This document shows, piece after piece, positions 51,148-59,562 of a DNA stretch of 64,000 nt. The notes below the pieces were generated by a model, which saw nothing but the letters and a program-made list of their open reading frames with translations, was not told where the DNA came from and did not search any database. This DNA is from Saliphagus infecundisoli (GTDB taxonomy: Archaea > Halobacteriota > Halobacteria > Halobacteriales > Natrialbaceae), in the NCBI RefSeq assembly GCF_020177375.1, contig NZ_JAIWHV010000007.1, forward strand, positions 62,001-126,000. The letters run 5' to 3'. Each line of letters begins with the position of its first letter. Position 1 is the stretch's first letter. A program made the translations under genes and the position numbers.

Positions 51148-52419
51148 ATGCACGAACCGAGCCGACGGCAGTTGTTGAGAACCGGCGCCGTGGCCGCCGG
51201 GATCGGGGCGATCGCCGGCTGTCTGGGCGGCGGTGGGAACGGCGGCGACAGTAGAAATGGAAACCCCGACGACGGGACCAACGAGACCGGCGCGGAGACG
51301 GAAGGCGAATCGGACGACGACACGAGCGACACCGACAGGAAGAACCGAACGGACGGAACCGGCGGGAGCGACGAAAACGAAGGCGGGGAAGACGCCGGGA
51401 CGCGCGGCGACGAAAGCGACGACGCCGAGGACGGGGGTTACTCGGTGACGATGGAGCCCGTCGGCGAGGTCGAGTTCGAGGCGATCCCCGAGACCTGGCT
51501 CTCGTATACGGGCGACTACGCCGACATGGGCGTCGCGCTCGGCCAGGGCGACGGGCTCTCGGCGGTCGGCGTCCGCGCCCGGTTCGGCTCGCACCTCTAC
51601 GAGGAACTCCCGGGGGTTTCCGTCGAAGACGACGACCTCACCGAACTCTACCAGAACGGCACCGGCAAGGAGGTCTTTCACGAACTCGACGCCGACGTCC
51701 ACCTGATCGATCCGAACTTCATGGTGAACCGCCTCCAGTGGAGCGAGAGCGACGTCGAGAAGATCGCACAGACCGTCGGCCCGTTCGTCGGGAACACGAT
51801 CTTCTCGCGGGTCTACGACTGGCACGACTACCCCCACTACACGCTGTACGAGGCCTTCGAGACGGTCGCCGAGGTCTTCGGGGAGCGAGAGCGCTACGAG
51901 GCGTTCGCGGCGTACCACGACGAGGTGCTCGCGGACGTCCGCGGGCGCCTGCCCGAGGAGACCCCCGACGTCGCGGTGGTGTACCCCGCCGACGTCCCGC
52001 CGGAGTCGTTCTATCCCTACCGCATCGGGGAGGGAACCCAGTCCAAACACTGGACGGACCTCGAGGTCGGCGACGCCCTCGCCGACGTGACCGACGCCCA
52101 GGCCGGCGGCGGCGAGATCGACTACGAGACGCTCCTCGAGATCGATCCCGATGCCCTCGCCATCAGGCTACAGGGAGCGGTCACGCCCGACTACTTCGAG
52201 CGCGAGATCGTTTCCCATCTCGAGTCCCACGACGTCGCGAGTCGGCTCCGGGCAGTATCGGAGGGACGGGTCGTCTACGGGGGGCTGACTTACCAGGGGC
52301 CGATCATCCATCTCTTCCAGCTCGAGCGGGCGGCTCGGGATCTCTACCCCGATTCGTTCGGCGACGGGCAGTTGTTCGACCGCGAGCGCGTCGCCGGGAT
52401 CGTTACGGGCGACGCCTGA
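51148..52419 (+). CDS. Iron-type ABC substrate-binding Tat lipoprotein, paralogue 1 (FepB/BtuF fold)
   Basis: A 423-residue protein: a Tat signal (SRRQLLRTG, arginines at 6-7), lipobox IAGC with Cys25, an acidic G/N/D/E-rich linker and a class III (FepB/FhuD/BtuF) binding domain. MEPVGEVEFEAIPETWLSYT is the usual first strand region and EGRVVYGGLTYQGPIIHLFQ the usual last. Two DtxR-like boxes precede it. It is homologous to the next gene along its length. No permease or ATPase is adjacent, so it must feed a transporter encoded elsewhere, or bind iron-siderophore at the surface. Ligand not deducible. Confidence 0.85.
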   Translation: MHEPSRRQLLRTGAVAAGIGAIAGCLGGGGNGGDSRNGNPDDGTNETGAETEGESDDDTSDTDRKNRTDGTGGSDENEGGEDAGTRGDESDDAEDGGYSVTMEPVGEVEFEAIPETWLSYTGDYADMGVALGQGDGLSAVGVRARFGSHLYEELPGVSVEDDDLTELYQNGTGKEVFHELDADVHLIDPNFMVNRLQWSESDVEKIAQTVGPFVGNTIFSRVYDWHDYPHYTLYEAFETVAEVFGERERYEAFAAYHDEVLADVRGRLPEETPDVAVVYPADVPPESFYPYRIGEGTQSKHWTDLEVGDALADVTDAQAGGGEIDYETLLEIDPDALAIRLQGAVTPDYFEREIVSHLESHDVASRLRAVSEGRVVYGGLTYQGPIIHLFQLERAARDLYPDSFGDGQLFDRERVAGIVTGDA

Positions 52420-52472
52420 CCGACCGCCCCGACGGTGGTCGCCGGCCGAGCGGAAGCGAAAGCACTATGAGA

Positions 52473-52490
52473 TTTTAGGGATGCCTAAAA
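52473..52490 (+). promoter_or_regulatory. DtxR/SirR-type iron box before the second binding-protein gene
   Basis: TTTTAGGGATGCCTAAAA, one base different from the box at 51127-51144, and ending two bases before the ATG at 52493. The same motif, position and target type argue for shared iron control of the two paralogues. Confidence 0.68.
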
Positions 52491-52492
52491 AC

Positions 52493-53872
52493 ATGGCACG
52501 AGAACGCAGGAACGTGACGCGCCGGAGAGCTCTCACGTACGGGACGACGGTCGTCGGCGGGTCGTTGCTCGCGGGCTGTCTGGGTGGGGAAGAGGGGAAC
52601 GGCGAAGACGGCGAAAACGGGACCGAGAGCGGGAACGAAACCGAGGCCACCGAGACGGAAACACGGACCGAAACCGCCGAGAACGACACCGACAGCGGGA
52701 ACGAAACGGAAACCGGGTCCGACGGGAGCGAGAACGCCGACGCCGGAAACGAGTCGGAGGCCGAAGACGAGTCCAACGGTGGAAACGAGACCGACGGCAG
52801 TAGCGGGCCGTACACCTCCTCGCTTGCGCCCGTCGGCGAGGTAACGCTCGAGGCGATCCCGGAGGACGTCATGGTCTACAGCCTGCTGTACGCCGACATG
52901 GCGGTCGCCTACGGCCACGGTGACGCCGTCAACTCGCTGGGTTTCGACGCCGAAACCGGCGGCGGGACCCTGGACGCCTACTACGACCACCTCGAGGGCG
53001 TCTCCTTCGACCGGGAGGATCTGACCCAGCTCAACACGGGGTCGGGAGCGATCAGCGTCGATCAGGAGCTGTTCTACGAACTCGACTCCGACCTCCACCT
53101 CGCCGATCCCGCGCTCATCGCGTCGTTCGAGGGCTGGGACCGCGAGACCGTCGAGGAGATCGCGGAGAACGTCGCCCCGTGGTTCGGCAACGCCTACAGC
53201 CGCGCACACGGCGAGCCTCCCGAGTCCTACGCCGACGACTACGAGTACTACACCCTCTGGGAGATCGCAGAACGGGTCGCGGCGCTGTTCGGGGCCGGCG
53301 AGCGCTACGGCGAGCTGTCGGCGGTCCACGACGACCTAGTCGCGACGATCGAGGAGGGGCTTCCGCCCGAAGAGGAGCGCCCGACGGTCGGCGCGATCAT
53401 CTTCATGGAGGAGACGTTCTACCCCTCCGCCCTCGACGCGCCCGGGTTCGCCACGGCGGATCTGCGCCCGCTGGGAGCGACCGACGCCTTCGCGGGCGAG
53501 GAGCTGACCTACGAGACGAGCTACGACTACGAGGCCATGCTCGAGTTCGATCCCGACGTGCTCCTCCATCGCTACGGCGTCGCCTCCTACTACGACGTCG
53601 GGGCGATCGCCGAGACGCTCGCGGACCACCCGGTCGCGAGCCGGATCACGGCCGTCGAGAACGGACGAGTCTACCCCTCCGGCGACCCCGAGCAGGGACC
53701 GCTGATGAACCTCTTCCAGCTCGAGATGGCGGCCAAACAGCTCTACCCCGACCAGTTCGGCGCCTGGCCCGAGGACAACCACGGCGAGGCCTATCCCGAG
53801 TTCCCCGAGGAGGAGCGGCTGTTCGACCGCGAGCGGGTCGCCGACGCGATCGGCGGTGCGGGCCAGGAATGA
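52493..53872 (+). CDS. Iron-type ABC substrate-binding Tat lipoprotein, paralogue 2
   Basis: A 459-residue paralogue of the previous gene. Tat signal with RRR at 10-12, lipobox LAGC with Cys29, then a linker of about 75 residues rich in G, N, E, T and D with six N-x-S/T sequons. The class III binding domain contains APVGEVTLEAIPEDVMVYS and ends with NGRVYPSGDPEQGPLMNLFQ. The ATG at 52493 is chosen because an in-frame ATG at 52481 lies inside the DtxR-like box. The stop overlaps the reductase-like gene (ATGA at 53869-53872). Confidence 0.85.
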   Translation: MARERRNVTRRRALTYGTTVVGGSLLAGCLGGEEGNGEDGENGTESGNETEATETETRTETAENDTDSGNETETGSDGSENADAGNESEAEDESNGGNETDGSSGPYTSSLAPVGEVTLEAIPEDVMVYSLLYADMAVAYGHGDAVNSLGFDAETGGGTLDAYYDHLEGVSFDREDLTQLNTGSGAISVDQELFYELDSDLHLADPALIASFEGWDRETVEEIAENVAPWFGNAYSRAHGEPPESYADDYEYYTLWEIAERVAALFGAGERYGELSAVHDDLVATIEEGLPPEEERPTVGAIIFMEETFYPSALDAPGFATADLRPLGATDAFAGEELTYETSYDYEAMLEFDPDVLLHRYGVASYYDVGAIAETLADHPVASRITAVENGRVYPSGDPEQGPLMNLFQLEMAAKQLYPDQFGAWPEDNHGEAYPEFPEEERLFDRERVADAIGGAGQE

Positions 53873-54807
53873 CTGCGGGAGAGGGGACCGACTACGACGT
53901 CGCCGTCGTCGGCGGCGGTCCCGCGGGCTGTTCGACCGCCGTCTTCGCCGCGCGCTACGGCCTCGAGACGGTCGTCTTCGACCGCGGGCGCTCGTCGCTC
54001 CGGCGCTGTGGCTACCTCGAGAACTTCCTTGGCTTTCCCGCGGGGATCGACGTCGAGACCTTCTACGGCCTGATCCACGACCACGTCGAAGAGGCCGGCG
54101 CCGAACTCCGGCCCGATCTCGTCGAACGGGTCGAACGGATCGAGCGCGTCGGGGACGACGGGGAGGGCAACGACGGAGCCGGAGGATTCCGGCTCGAACC
54201 CCAGGAGGGCGAACCCACGAGCGCCGATCGCGTCGTCGCGGCCACCCGGTACGGAGCCGGCTACCTCCGCCCGCTCGACGAGGGGTCGATGTTCGTCCCC
54301 GACGACCACGGCGAAGAGGGCGAGGAGCGGTTCGACCGCGACTGTCCCGCAGACGACGGCACGACGCCGATCGACGGGCTGTACGTGGCGACGCCCGCGG
54401 GCGACGCGGGGGCACAGGCGGTCGTCGCCGCCGGTCGGGGCGCACGCGTCGCCCGGACCGTGATCGCCGACGCCCGCCGCGACCGGGGCTACCCCGAGGC
54501 CCTGAGCGAGCACTGGGACTGGGTCCGCCGGGAGAGCGAACTGACCGCCGAGTGGGCCGACCGCGACCGCTGGCGCGAGCACTTCGACGACCGGCTTCCC
54601 GACGATTCCGACGCCAGCGACGAGCGCCTCCGTGAGCTCCGCGAACGCGAGATCGATCGCCGGCTCGACGCCTACCTCCCCGACGAGGAGATCGACCGGC
54701 GGGCCACGCGCGGCCACCGGCGCCTGCTCAGGCACGTCGACGACGACGCGATCCTCGAGGCGGCCCACGAGATCGAGGCTCGGGGGTCCGTTGACGGCGC
54801 GAGCTGA
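53869..54807 (+). CDS. NAD(P)/FAD-dependent oxidoreductase in the iron operon
   Basis: A 312-residue flavoprotein of the thioredoxin-reductase-like group. VAVVGGGPAGCSTAVFAARYG (about residues 11-31, minus its middle in other members) binds FAD; DGLYVATPAGDAGAQAVVAAGRG is the second FAD block. The redox CxxC of thioredoxin reductases is not seen. The C-terminal ~120 residues are charged and helical. It overlaps the binding-protein gene and thus falls under the same iron box, so it may reduce ferric iron or a ferric siderophore after uptake. That role is inferred from position. Confidence 0.75.
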   Translation: MTAGEGTDYDVAVVGGGPAGCSTAVFAARYGLETVVFDRGRSSLRRCGYLENFLGFPAGIDVETFYGLIHDHVEEAGAELRPDLVERVERIERVGDDGEGNDGAGGFRLEPQEGEPTSADRVVAATRYGAGYLRPLDEGSMFVPDDHGEEGEERFDRDCPADDGTTPIDGLYVATPAGDAGAQAVVAAGRGARVARTVIADARRDRGYPEALSEHWDWVRRESELTAEWADRDRWREHFDDRLPDDSDASDERLRELREREIDRRLDAYLPDEEIDRRATRGHRRLLRHVDDDAILEAAHEIEARGSVDGAS

Positions 54808-54877
54808 TCGACCCTCGTCCGGCGGGCCCGACCTCGGGAGCCCCGACACCCTTACTGCCGGCGGTCGAAGCGGAGCC

Positions 54878-55090
54878 ATGGATCAGCAGCGATTCGTCCG
54901 GCTCGCGCTCCTCGCGGTGGGCCTCGCCGTCGCGAGTTTCGTCGTCCTCGGGACCTCCCGGCTCCTCGTCCCCTACCGGACCGCCCAGCTCCTCGCGGCA
55001 CCGATCGGGCTCACAGCCTTCGCGCTCCTGAGCTATCTCTTCGTGCGGGCGACGCTGTCGGCGGTCGGCCTCCGGACCATCGAGGAGTAA
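54878..55090 (+). CDS. Two-span small membrane protein
   Basis: A 70-residue protein with hydrophobic segments at about 7-28 and 40-62 (LALLAVGLAVASFVVLG and TAFALLSYLFVRATLS) and a short charged end. It follows the oxidoreductase gene after 70 bases and might be read with it. No family recognised. Confidence 0.6.
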   Translation: MDQQRFVRLALLAVGLAVASFVVLGTSRLLVPYRTAQLLAAPIGLTAFALLSYLFVRATLSAVGLRTIEE

Positions 55091-55142
55091 TCGAGGGCCA
55101 CGACTGGAAACGGTTTTCCACGCGCCCTTCGAACCCACGGCT

Positions 55143-56456
55143 ATGACCACGACTCTCGAGGTGGACGAACTCGCCGACCTCGGGCCGGCCGATCGGGCTG
55201 CGCTGTTCGAGCGATCGGCCGGCATCGAGGACGTCCGCGAGGACGTCCGGGGGATCGTCGAGCGCGTTCGCGAGGAAGGCGACGTCGCCGTCCGGGAGTT
55301 CACCGAGGAGTTCGACGGCGTCTCCGTGGGCAACCTGGAGATCACCGACGAGGCCGAACGGGCAGTCGAGGAGGTCGATTCCGAGATTCTGGCGGCGATC
55401 GAGGCCGCCGCCGACAACGTTCGCGAGTTCCACGAGGCCCAGGTTCCCGAGGACTGGCGCCGCGAGTTCTCCGACGGGCGGGAGCTCGGCCGACGATTTC
55501 GCCCGATCGAGCGGGCGGGGGTCTACGTCCCCGGCGGGACCGCCGCCTACCCCTCGAGCGCGATCATGGGGATCGTGCCGGCGGTCGTCGCGGGCGTCTC
55601 CCACGTCGTCGCCGTCACACCGCCCGCAGAGGAGGTGAATCCGGCGACGCTCGCGGCGATCCATATCGCGGGCGCCGATGCAGTCTACGGCGTCGGCGGC
55701 GCCCAGGCGATCGGGGCCCTCGCCTACGGAACGGAGTCGATCCCGCGGGTCCAGAAGGTCGTCGGTCCCGGCAGTCCCTGGGTGACGGCGGCCAAAGCCG
55801 AGGTCAGGGGCGACTGCGAGATCGATTTTCTGGCGGGGCCGAGCGAGATCGTCGTCGTCGCAGACGACACCGCCGACCCCGTCGCCGTCGCCACCGACCT
55901 GCTCGCCCAGGCCGAACACGGGCCGACGTCGCCCGCGGTCGCGGTCACCGACGACCGGGAGACCGCCCAGGGAATCGTGGAGGCGGTCGAGAACCGGCTT
56001 CCCGAGCGCGAGCGCGAGGAGACGATCCGGGAGGCCCTCGCGGGCAAGGGGAGCCGGGTCCTGCTCGCCCGGTCGATGAGCGAGGCGATCCTCTTCGCCG
56101 AGGAGTACGCCCCCGAACACCTCTCGATTATCGCCGACGACGACGACGCAGTCTTGGAGCGGATCGACAGCGCGGGCAGCGTCTTTCTCGGGTCGGCGAC
56201 CCCCGTCGCAGCGGGCGACTATGCCAGCGGGACGAACCACGTCCTGCCGACCAACGGCCTCCCGAAGGTCACGGGCGGGCTCTCGGTCGACACCTTCCTC
56301 CGGGCGACGACGGTCCAGCGACTCTCGGCCGACGCACTGGTGGACCTGAGCGGGACGATCACGACGCTCGCGGAGGCCGAGGGCCTGGAGGCCCACGCCG
56401 AGAGCGTCCACGTACGGACGCAGACGGGCGGCGAGAACGGGGGCGGCGACCAGTAG
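55143..56456 (+). CDS. hisD: Histidinol dehydrogenase
   Basis: A 437-residue enzyme covering the full family length. Signature blocks include GVYVPGGTAAYPSSAIMG, VYGVGGAQAIGALAYGTESI and LAGPSEIVVVAD; the zinc ligands are expected in AQAEHGPTS and in the ASGTNHVLPTNG region. It catalyses the last two steps of histidine synthesis, oxidising L-histidinol to L-histidine with NAD+. It stands alone rather than in a his operon, as is usual in haloarchaea. Confidence 0.95.
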   Translation: MTTTLEVDELADLGPADRAALFERSAGIEDVREDVRGIVERVREEGDVAVREFTEEFDGVSVGNLEITDEAERAVEEVDSEILAAIEAAADNVREFHEAQVPEDWRREFSDGRELGRRFRPIERAGVYVPGGTAAYPSSAIMGIVPAVVAGVSHVVAVTPPAEEVNPATLAAIHIAGADAVYGVGGAQAIGALAYGTESIPRVQKVVGPGSPWVTAAKAEVRGDCEIDFLAGPSEIVVVADDTADPVAVATDLLAQAEHGPTSPAVAVTDDRETAQGIVEAVENRLPEREREETIREALAGKGSRVLLARSMSEAILFAEEYAPEHLSIIADDDDAVLERIDSAGSVFLGSATPVAAGDYASGTNHVLPTNGLPKVTGGLSVDTFLRATTVQRLSADALVDLSGTITTLAEAEGLEAHAESVHVRTQTGGENGGGDQ

Positions 56457-56505
56457 CGCTACCTGGGGCGTCAACGTTAACACCGTCGCGCCGGAAGGAA
56501 CGGGT

Positions 56506-56871
56506 ATGAGTACAGAGAGCGCGGACGGCGAGAGCCGCCCCCGGATCGAGGTTACCGAAGCGGCCGCCGAGCAGGCCATAGACCTCCTGACCGAGGAGGG
56601 CCTCGACACGGACGTCGCGGGCCTCCGACTGTTCGTCCAACAGGGCGGCTGTGCGGGGCTCTCGTATGGGATGCGCTTCGACGACGAGCCCGAGGAGGAC
56701 GACTCGATCTACGACCACCACGGGCTCAGAGTGTTCGTCGATCCCGCGAGCCTGAAGTACATCGAGGGCTCGGTGCTCGACTTCGAGAGCGGCCTCCAGG
56801 CCGAAGGGTTCCACGTCGAGAACCCCAACGTGGTCAGCGAGTGTGGCTGTGGAGAGTCGTTCCGAACGTAG
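56506..56871 (+). CDS. Iron-sulfur cluster assembly protein, IscA/ErpA (HesB) family
   Basis: A 121-residue A-type carrier. The three cluster-binding cysteines are visible: one in QQGGCAGLSYGM (about residue 47) and the CGCG pair near the C-terminus (SECGCGESF). It accepts or delivers Fe-S clusters to apo-proteins. An acidic N-terminal stretch is a halophilic feature. It converges on the dodecin gene with 12 bases between stops. Confidence 0.92.
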   Translation: MSTESADGESRPRIEVTEAAAEQAIDLLTEEGLDTDVAGLRLFVQQGGCAGLSYGMRFDDEPEEDDSIYDHHGLRVFVDPASLKYIEGSVLDFESGLQAEGFHVENPNVVSECGCGESFRT

Positions 56872-56883
56872 TTTCTGGAGGTT

Positions 56884-57084
56884 CTACTCCTCGAGTTCGA
56901 AGGCGACGGTGACCTCCGCCTGATACTCCCGGTCGTCTGCGGTCGCGATCTCGACGCTGAACTCCTCGACTTCGACCCAGTGAACGTTGTTCAGCGTGTC
57001 CTCGGCGCGGTCGATGGCGTCGTCGGCCGCGTCGTCGAAGCTCTCCGAACTCGACCCGATCAGCGTGATCTTCTTGAAAACCAT
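56884..57084 (-). CDS. Dodecin (flavin-storage protein)
   Basis: A 66-residue protein with the dodecin fold: [20 protein letters not shown], then the flavin-stacking Trp in [13 protein letters not shown] and the closing strand [13 protein letters not shown]. Halobacterial dodecins form dodecamers that bind riboflavin or lumichrome and quench them. Size and Trp position fit well. Start at 57084 (MVFKK); upstream in-frame extension is not conserved. Confidence 0.93.
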   Translation of the reverse strand: MVFKKITLIGSSSESFDDAADDAIDRAEDTLNNVHWVEVEEFSVEIATADDREYQAEVTVAFELEE

Positions 57085-57241
57085 GATCCGGTCGGATCGA
57101 TGCGGGCGGTTCACTAAAAGCTCACCCCTTCGTGGATACCCCAAGGGCGACCGACGGTCGGGTCGGGTGCCGTCGCCGGCCCGGGAGACGAGCGTGTGCC
57201 GGTACCCCGCAGTTGAAATACGTCCGGCCCAAGCACAGGTG

Positions 57242-58852
57242 ATGACCTCGGTTGCCGTCCTCGGCGGCGGGATCGGCGGGTTGAGCGCGGCCCACGAACT
57301 CGCCGAACGCGGGTTCGCCGTCACGGTCTACGAGGCCAACGAGCGGATGGGCGGGAAAGCCAGGAGCATCCCGATCGACGGGAGCAAGGACGCGATCCTC
57401 GGCGAACACGGCTTTCGGTTCTTCCCCGGGTTCTACCGCCACGTCACCGACACGATGGCGCGGATTCCCTACCGCGATCGAACGGTCGCAGACAACCTCG
57501 TCCCGACCTCCGAGTCGCTGCTCGCGCGGGCGACCGGCGAGGAGGTCGTCGCGCGGACGGCGACCCCCCGGACGATCGGCGAGTGGCGCGAGGCCCTCCA
57601 GCCGCCGACCTCCGACGGCCTTCCTCCGCGCGAGGCCGCCGTGCTCGGCGAGCGTCTGTTGACCCTGCTCACGAGCTGTGACGCCCGGCGGGAGGACGAC
57701 CTCGAGTACCGCTCGTGGTGGGAGTTCGTCGAGGCCGATCGCCTCTCTCCGGCCTACCGGAAGCTCGCGGCCGTCACCCAGTTGCTGGTCGCGCTTCGCC
57801 CACAGGACGGCAGCGCGCGCACCTTCGGGAAGATCTACCTCCAGTTGATCCGCGGACAGCTCGATCCCCGGATGGACGCAGAACGAATCCTCAATGGACC
57901 GACGAGCACGGTTTGGATCGAGCCCTGGGTAGCGTATCTCGAGGACCTCGGCGTCGAGTTCGTCCGGGAGACGCGAGTGACGGGCATCGACTGCGACCGC
58001 GAGCGGGTGACGGGCGTCGAGACGATCCGCGGAGAGGTCGGGGCGGAGTACTACGTCGCCGCCCTGCCCGTCGAGGCAATGGTCGAGCTACTGAGTCCGG
58101 ATCTCAAACGGGGCGCGCCCTCGCTGGCTCACATAGATCGCCTCGAGACGGGCTGGATGACCGGGATCCAGTTCTACCTCGAGAGCGACCGGCCGCTGGT
58201 CCACGGCCACCAGCTCTATCTCGACTCGCCGTGGGCACTGACTGCGATCTCACAGGGCCAGTTCTGGTCGGAATACGACCTCTCGGAAGCGGGATCCGGA
58301 GCGGTCGGAGACGTTCTCTCGGTCATCATCTCGGACTGGGACGCTGCCGGCGAACTCACCGGCAAGCCCGCCCGGGACTGTTCGCCCGAAGAGATCAAAG
58401 CCGAGACGTGGGACCAGCTCACGACCCACCTCAACCGCGACGAGACCCGACTCGCCGACGACGACCTCGTCGAGTGGTTTCTCAACCCCGCGATCGAGAA
58501 GACCGACGATGGGGTCGTAAACCGCGAGCCGCTGCTGGTCAACACCGCGGGCTCGCTGCGATATCGTCCCGAGGCCGCGACGGGAATGAAAAACCTCGTG
58601 CTCGCTTCGGACTACGTCCGGACGGAGACCGACCTGGCGAGCATGGAGGGAGCAAACGAAGCCGCACGCCGCGCGACGAACGCGATTCTCGATCGGAGTG
58701 GGAGCGACGCCCCCCGATGTGAACTCTGGGCGCTCGAGGAGCCCGCGGTGTTCGAGCCCCTGCGGGCCCACGACGCCGTCCGGTATCGTCTCGGGCTTCC
58801 CCACGCCAGCGAGGGCGCGTGGTCGCCGGTTCGGGAGGCCCTCGTTCCCTGA
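57242..58852 (+). CDS. Phytoene-desaturase-like FAD-dependent amine oxidase family protein
   Basis: A 536-residue flavoprotein. [20 protein letters not shown] and then ERMGGKARS (about residues 4-52) form the FAD-binding start of the amine-oxidase/desaturase family; the C-terminal [20 protein letters not shown] followed by EGANEAARR is the second FAD block. The middle ([20 protein letters not shown]) resembles hydroxysqualene dehydroxylase or carotenoid desaturase relatives. The ATG at 57242 gives the canonical N-terminus; longer starts overlap the dodecin promoter. Isoprenoid or carotenoid substrate is likely but not fixed. Confidence 0.82.
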   Translation: MTSVAVLGGGIGGLSAAHELAERGFAVTVYEANERMGGKARSIPIDGSKDAILGEHGFRFFPGFYRHVTDTMARIPYRDRTVADNLVPTSESLLARATGEEVVARTATPRTIGEWREALQPPTSDGLPPREAAVLGERLLTLLTSCDARREDDLEYRSWWEFVEADRLSPAYRKLAAVTQLLVALRPQDGSARTFGKIYLQLIRGQLDPRMDAERILNGPTSTVWIEPWVAYLEDLGVEFVRETRVTGIDCDRERVTGVETIRGEVGAEYYVAALPVEAMVELLSPDLKRGAPSLAHIDRLETGWMTGIQFYLESDRPLVHGHQLYLDSPWALTAISQGQFWSEYDLSEAGSGAVGDVLSVIISDWDAAGELTGKPARDCSPEEIKAETWDQLTTHLNRDETRLADDDLVEWFLNPAIEKTDDGVVNREPLLVNTAGSLRYRPEAATGMKNLVLASDYVRTETDLASMEGANEAARRATNAILDRSGSDAPRCELWALEEPAVFEPLRAHDAVRYRLGLPHASEGAWSPVREALVP

Positions 58853-58953
58853 GGGCACCGGAGCCGGCTCTTTCCACGTCAAGAACTATCCGCCCCTCGT
58901 GCGTACCGACGTCCGACGCGCCCGATCCGACCGGCGATCGGCGCGAACGACCC

Positions 58954-59235
58954 ATGAATCCCAACTCCTACATCGACACCGAATCGTACGACGACGTCCT
59001 GAGCCATGAACTGACGCAGTTTCTCGTCCGCGAGGCGGTCGGGGTCGCGATGGAGTCGCCGCTTCGCGAGCCCATCCTCGAGGGCGTCGAGCGTGGCGAG
59101 CGCGAGTTCGACGGGACCGACGTCTCGCCGGCCCCCGAGGCCGAGTCGGGCGGGCGCTCCCTGAAGGGTGTTTTCGTCCTCGCCGTCCTCCTCGCCGTAG
59201 CGTACGCCGCCCTCGGGCGTCGCGGCGGGGAGTGA
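58954..59235 (+). CDS. Small protein with C-terminal membrane anchor
   Basis: A 93-residue protein: a soluble acidic start (MNPNSYIDTESYDDVLSHEL), helical middle and one C-terminal hydrophobic span (GVFVLAVLLAVAYAAL, about 71-86) followed by GRRGGE. This is a tail-anchored layout. It is of a type often seen in haloarchaeal genomes but I cannot name it. Start at 58954 chosen for the conserved-looking acidic N-terminus. Confidence 0.62.
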   Translation: MNPNSYIDTESYDDVLSHELTQFLVREAVGVAMESPLREPILEGVERGEREFDGTDVSPAPEAESGGRSLKGVFVLAVLLAVAYAALGRRGGE

Positions 59236-59310
59236 GGACGGGGCCCGTCGCCGGCCATCGTAGCAGCCACGGTCAACGGATTTATTATTTATCCGCCTAA
59301 ACGGCGGGGT

Positions 59311-59562
59311 ATGGCAGACGAAGCCGAACTCCGCCGACAGTTCACCGACGCGTTCGAGGGCGCCGACTACCCCATCTCGAGCCCGATGGACCTCGTTCCC
59401 GCACTCCCCAACGGGCCGGGAACGACCTTCGAGTCCGAGGAGTTCGAGATGACGGCGATGGAACTCAACACCAAGCTCTCGGGCGGGGACTTCCCCTACG
59501 AGAGCGTCGACGCCTTCGTCGACGACGTCATCGCGGAACTGAAAGCCGAAGGTCACATCTAG
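59311..59562 (+). CDS. MTH865-like family protein
   Basis: An 83-residue protein with the pattern of the MTH865 family: an N-terminal helix (LRRQFTDAFEGADYPISSPM), then DLVPALPNGPGTTF and VDAFVDDVIAELKAEGHI. The family is small, helical and of unknown function. An AT-rich TTTATTATTTATC lies about 20-30 bases before the ATG, a strong leaderless promoter. The stop overlaps that of hutH through CTAG at 59559-59562. Confidence 0.85.
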   Translation: MADEAELRRQFTDAFEGADYPISSPMDLVPALPNGPGTTFESEEFEMTAMELNTKLSGGDFPYESVDAFVDDVIAELKAEGHI

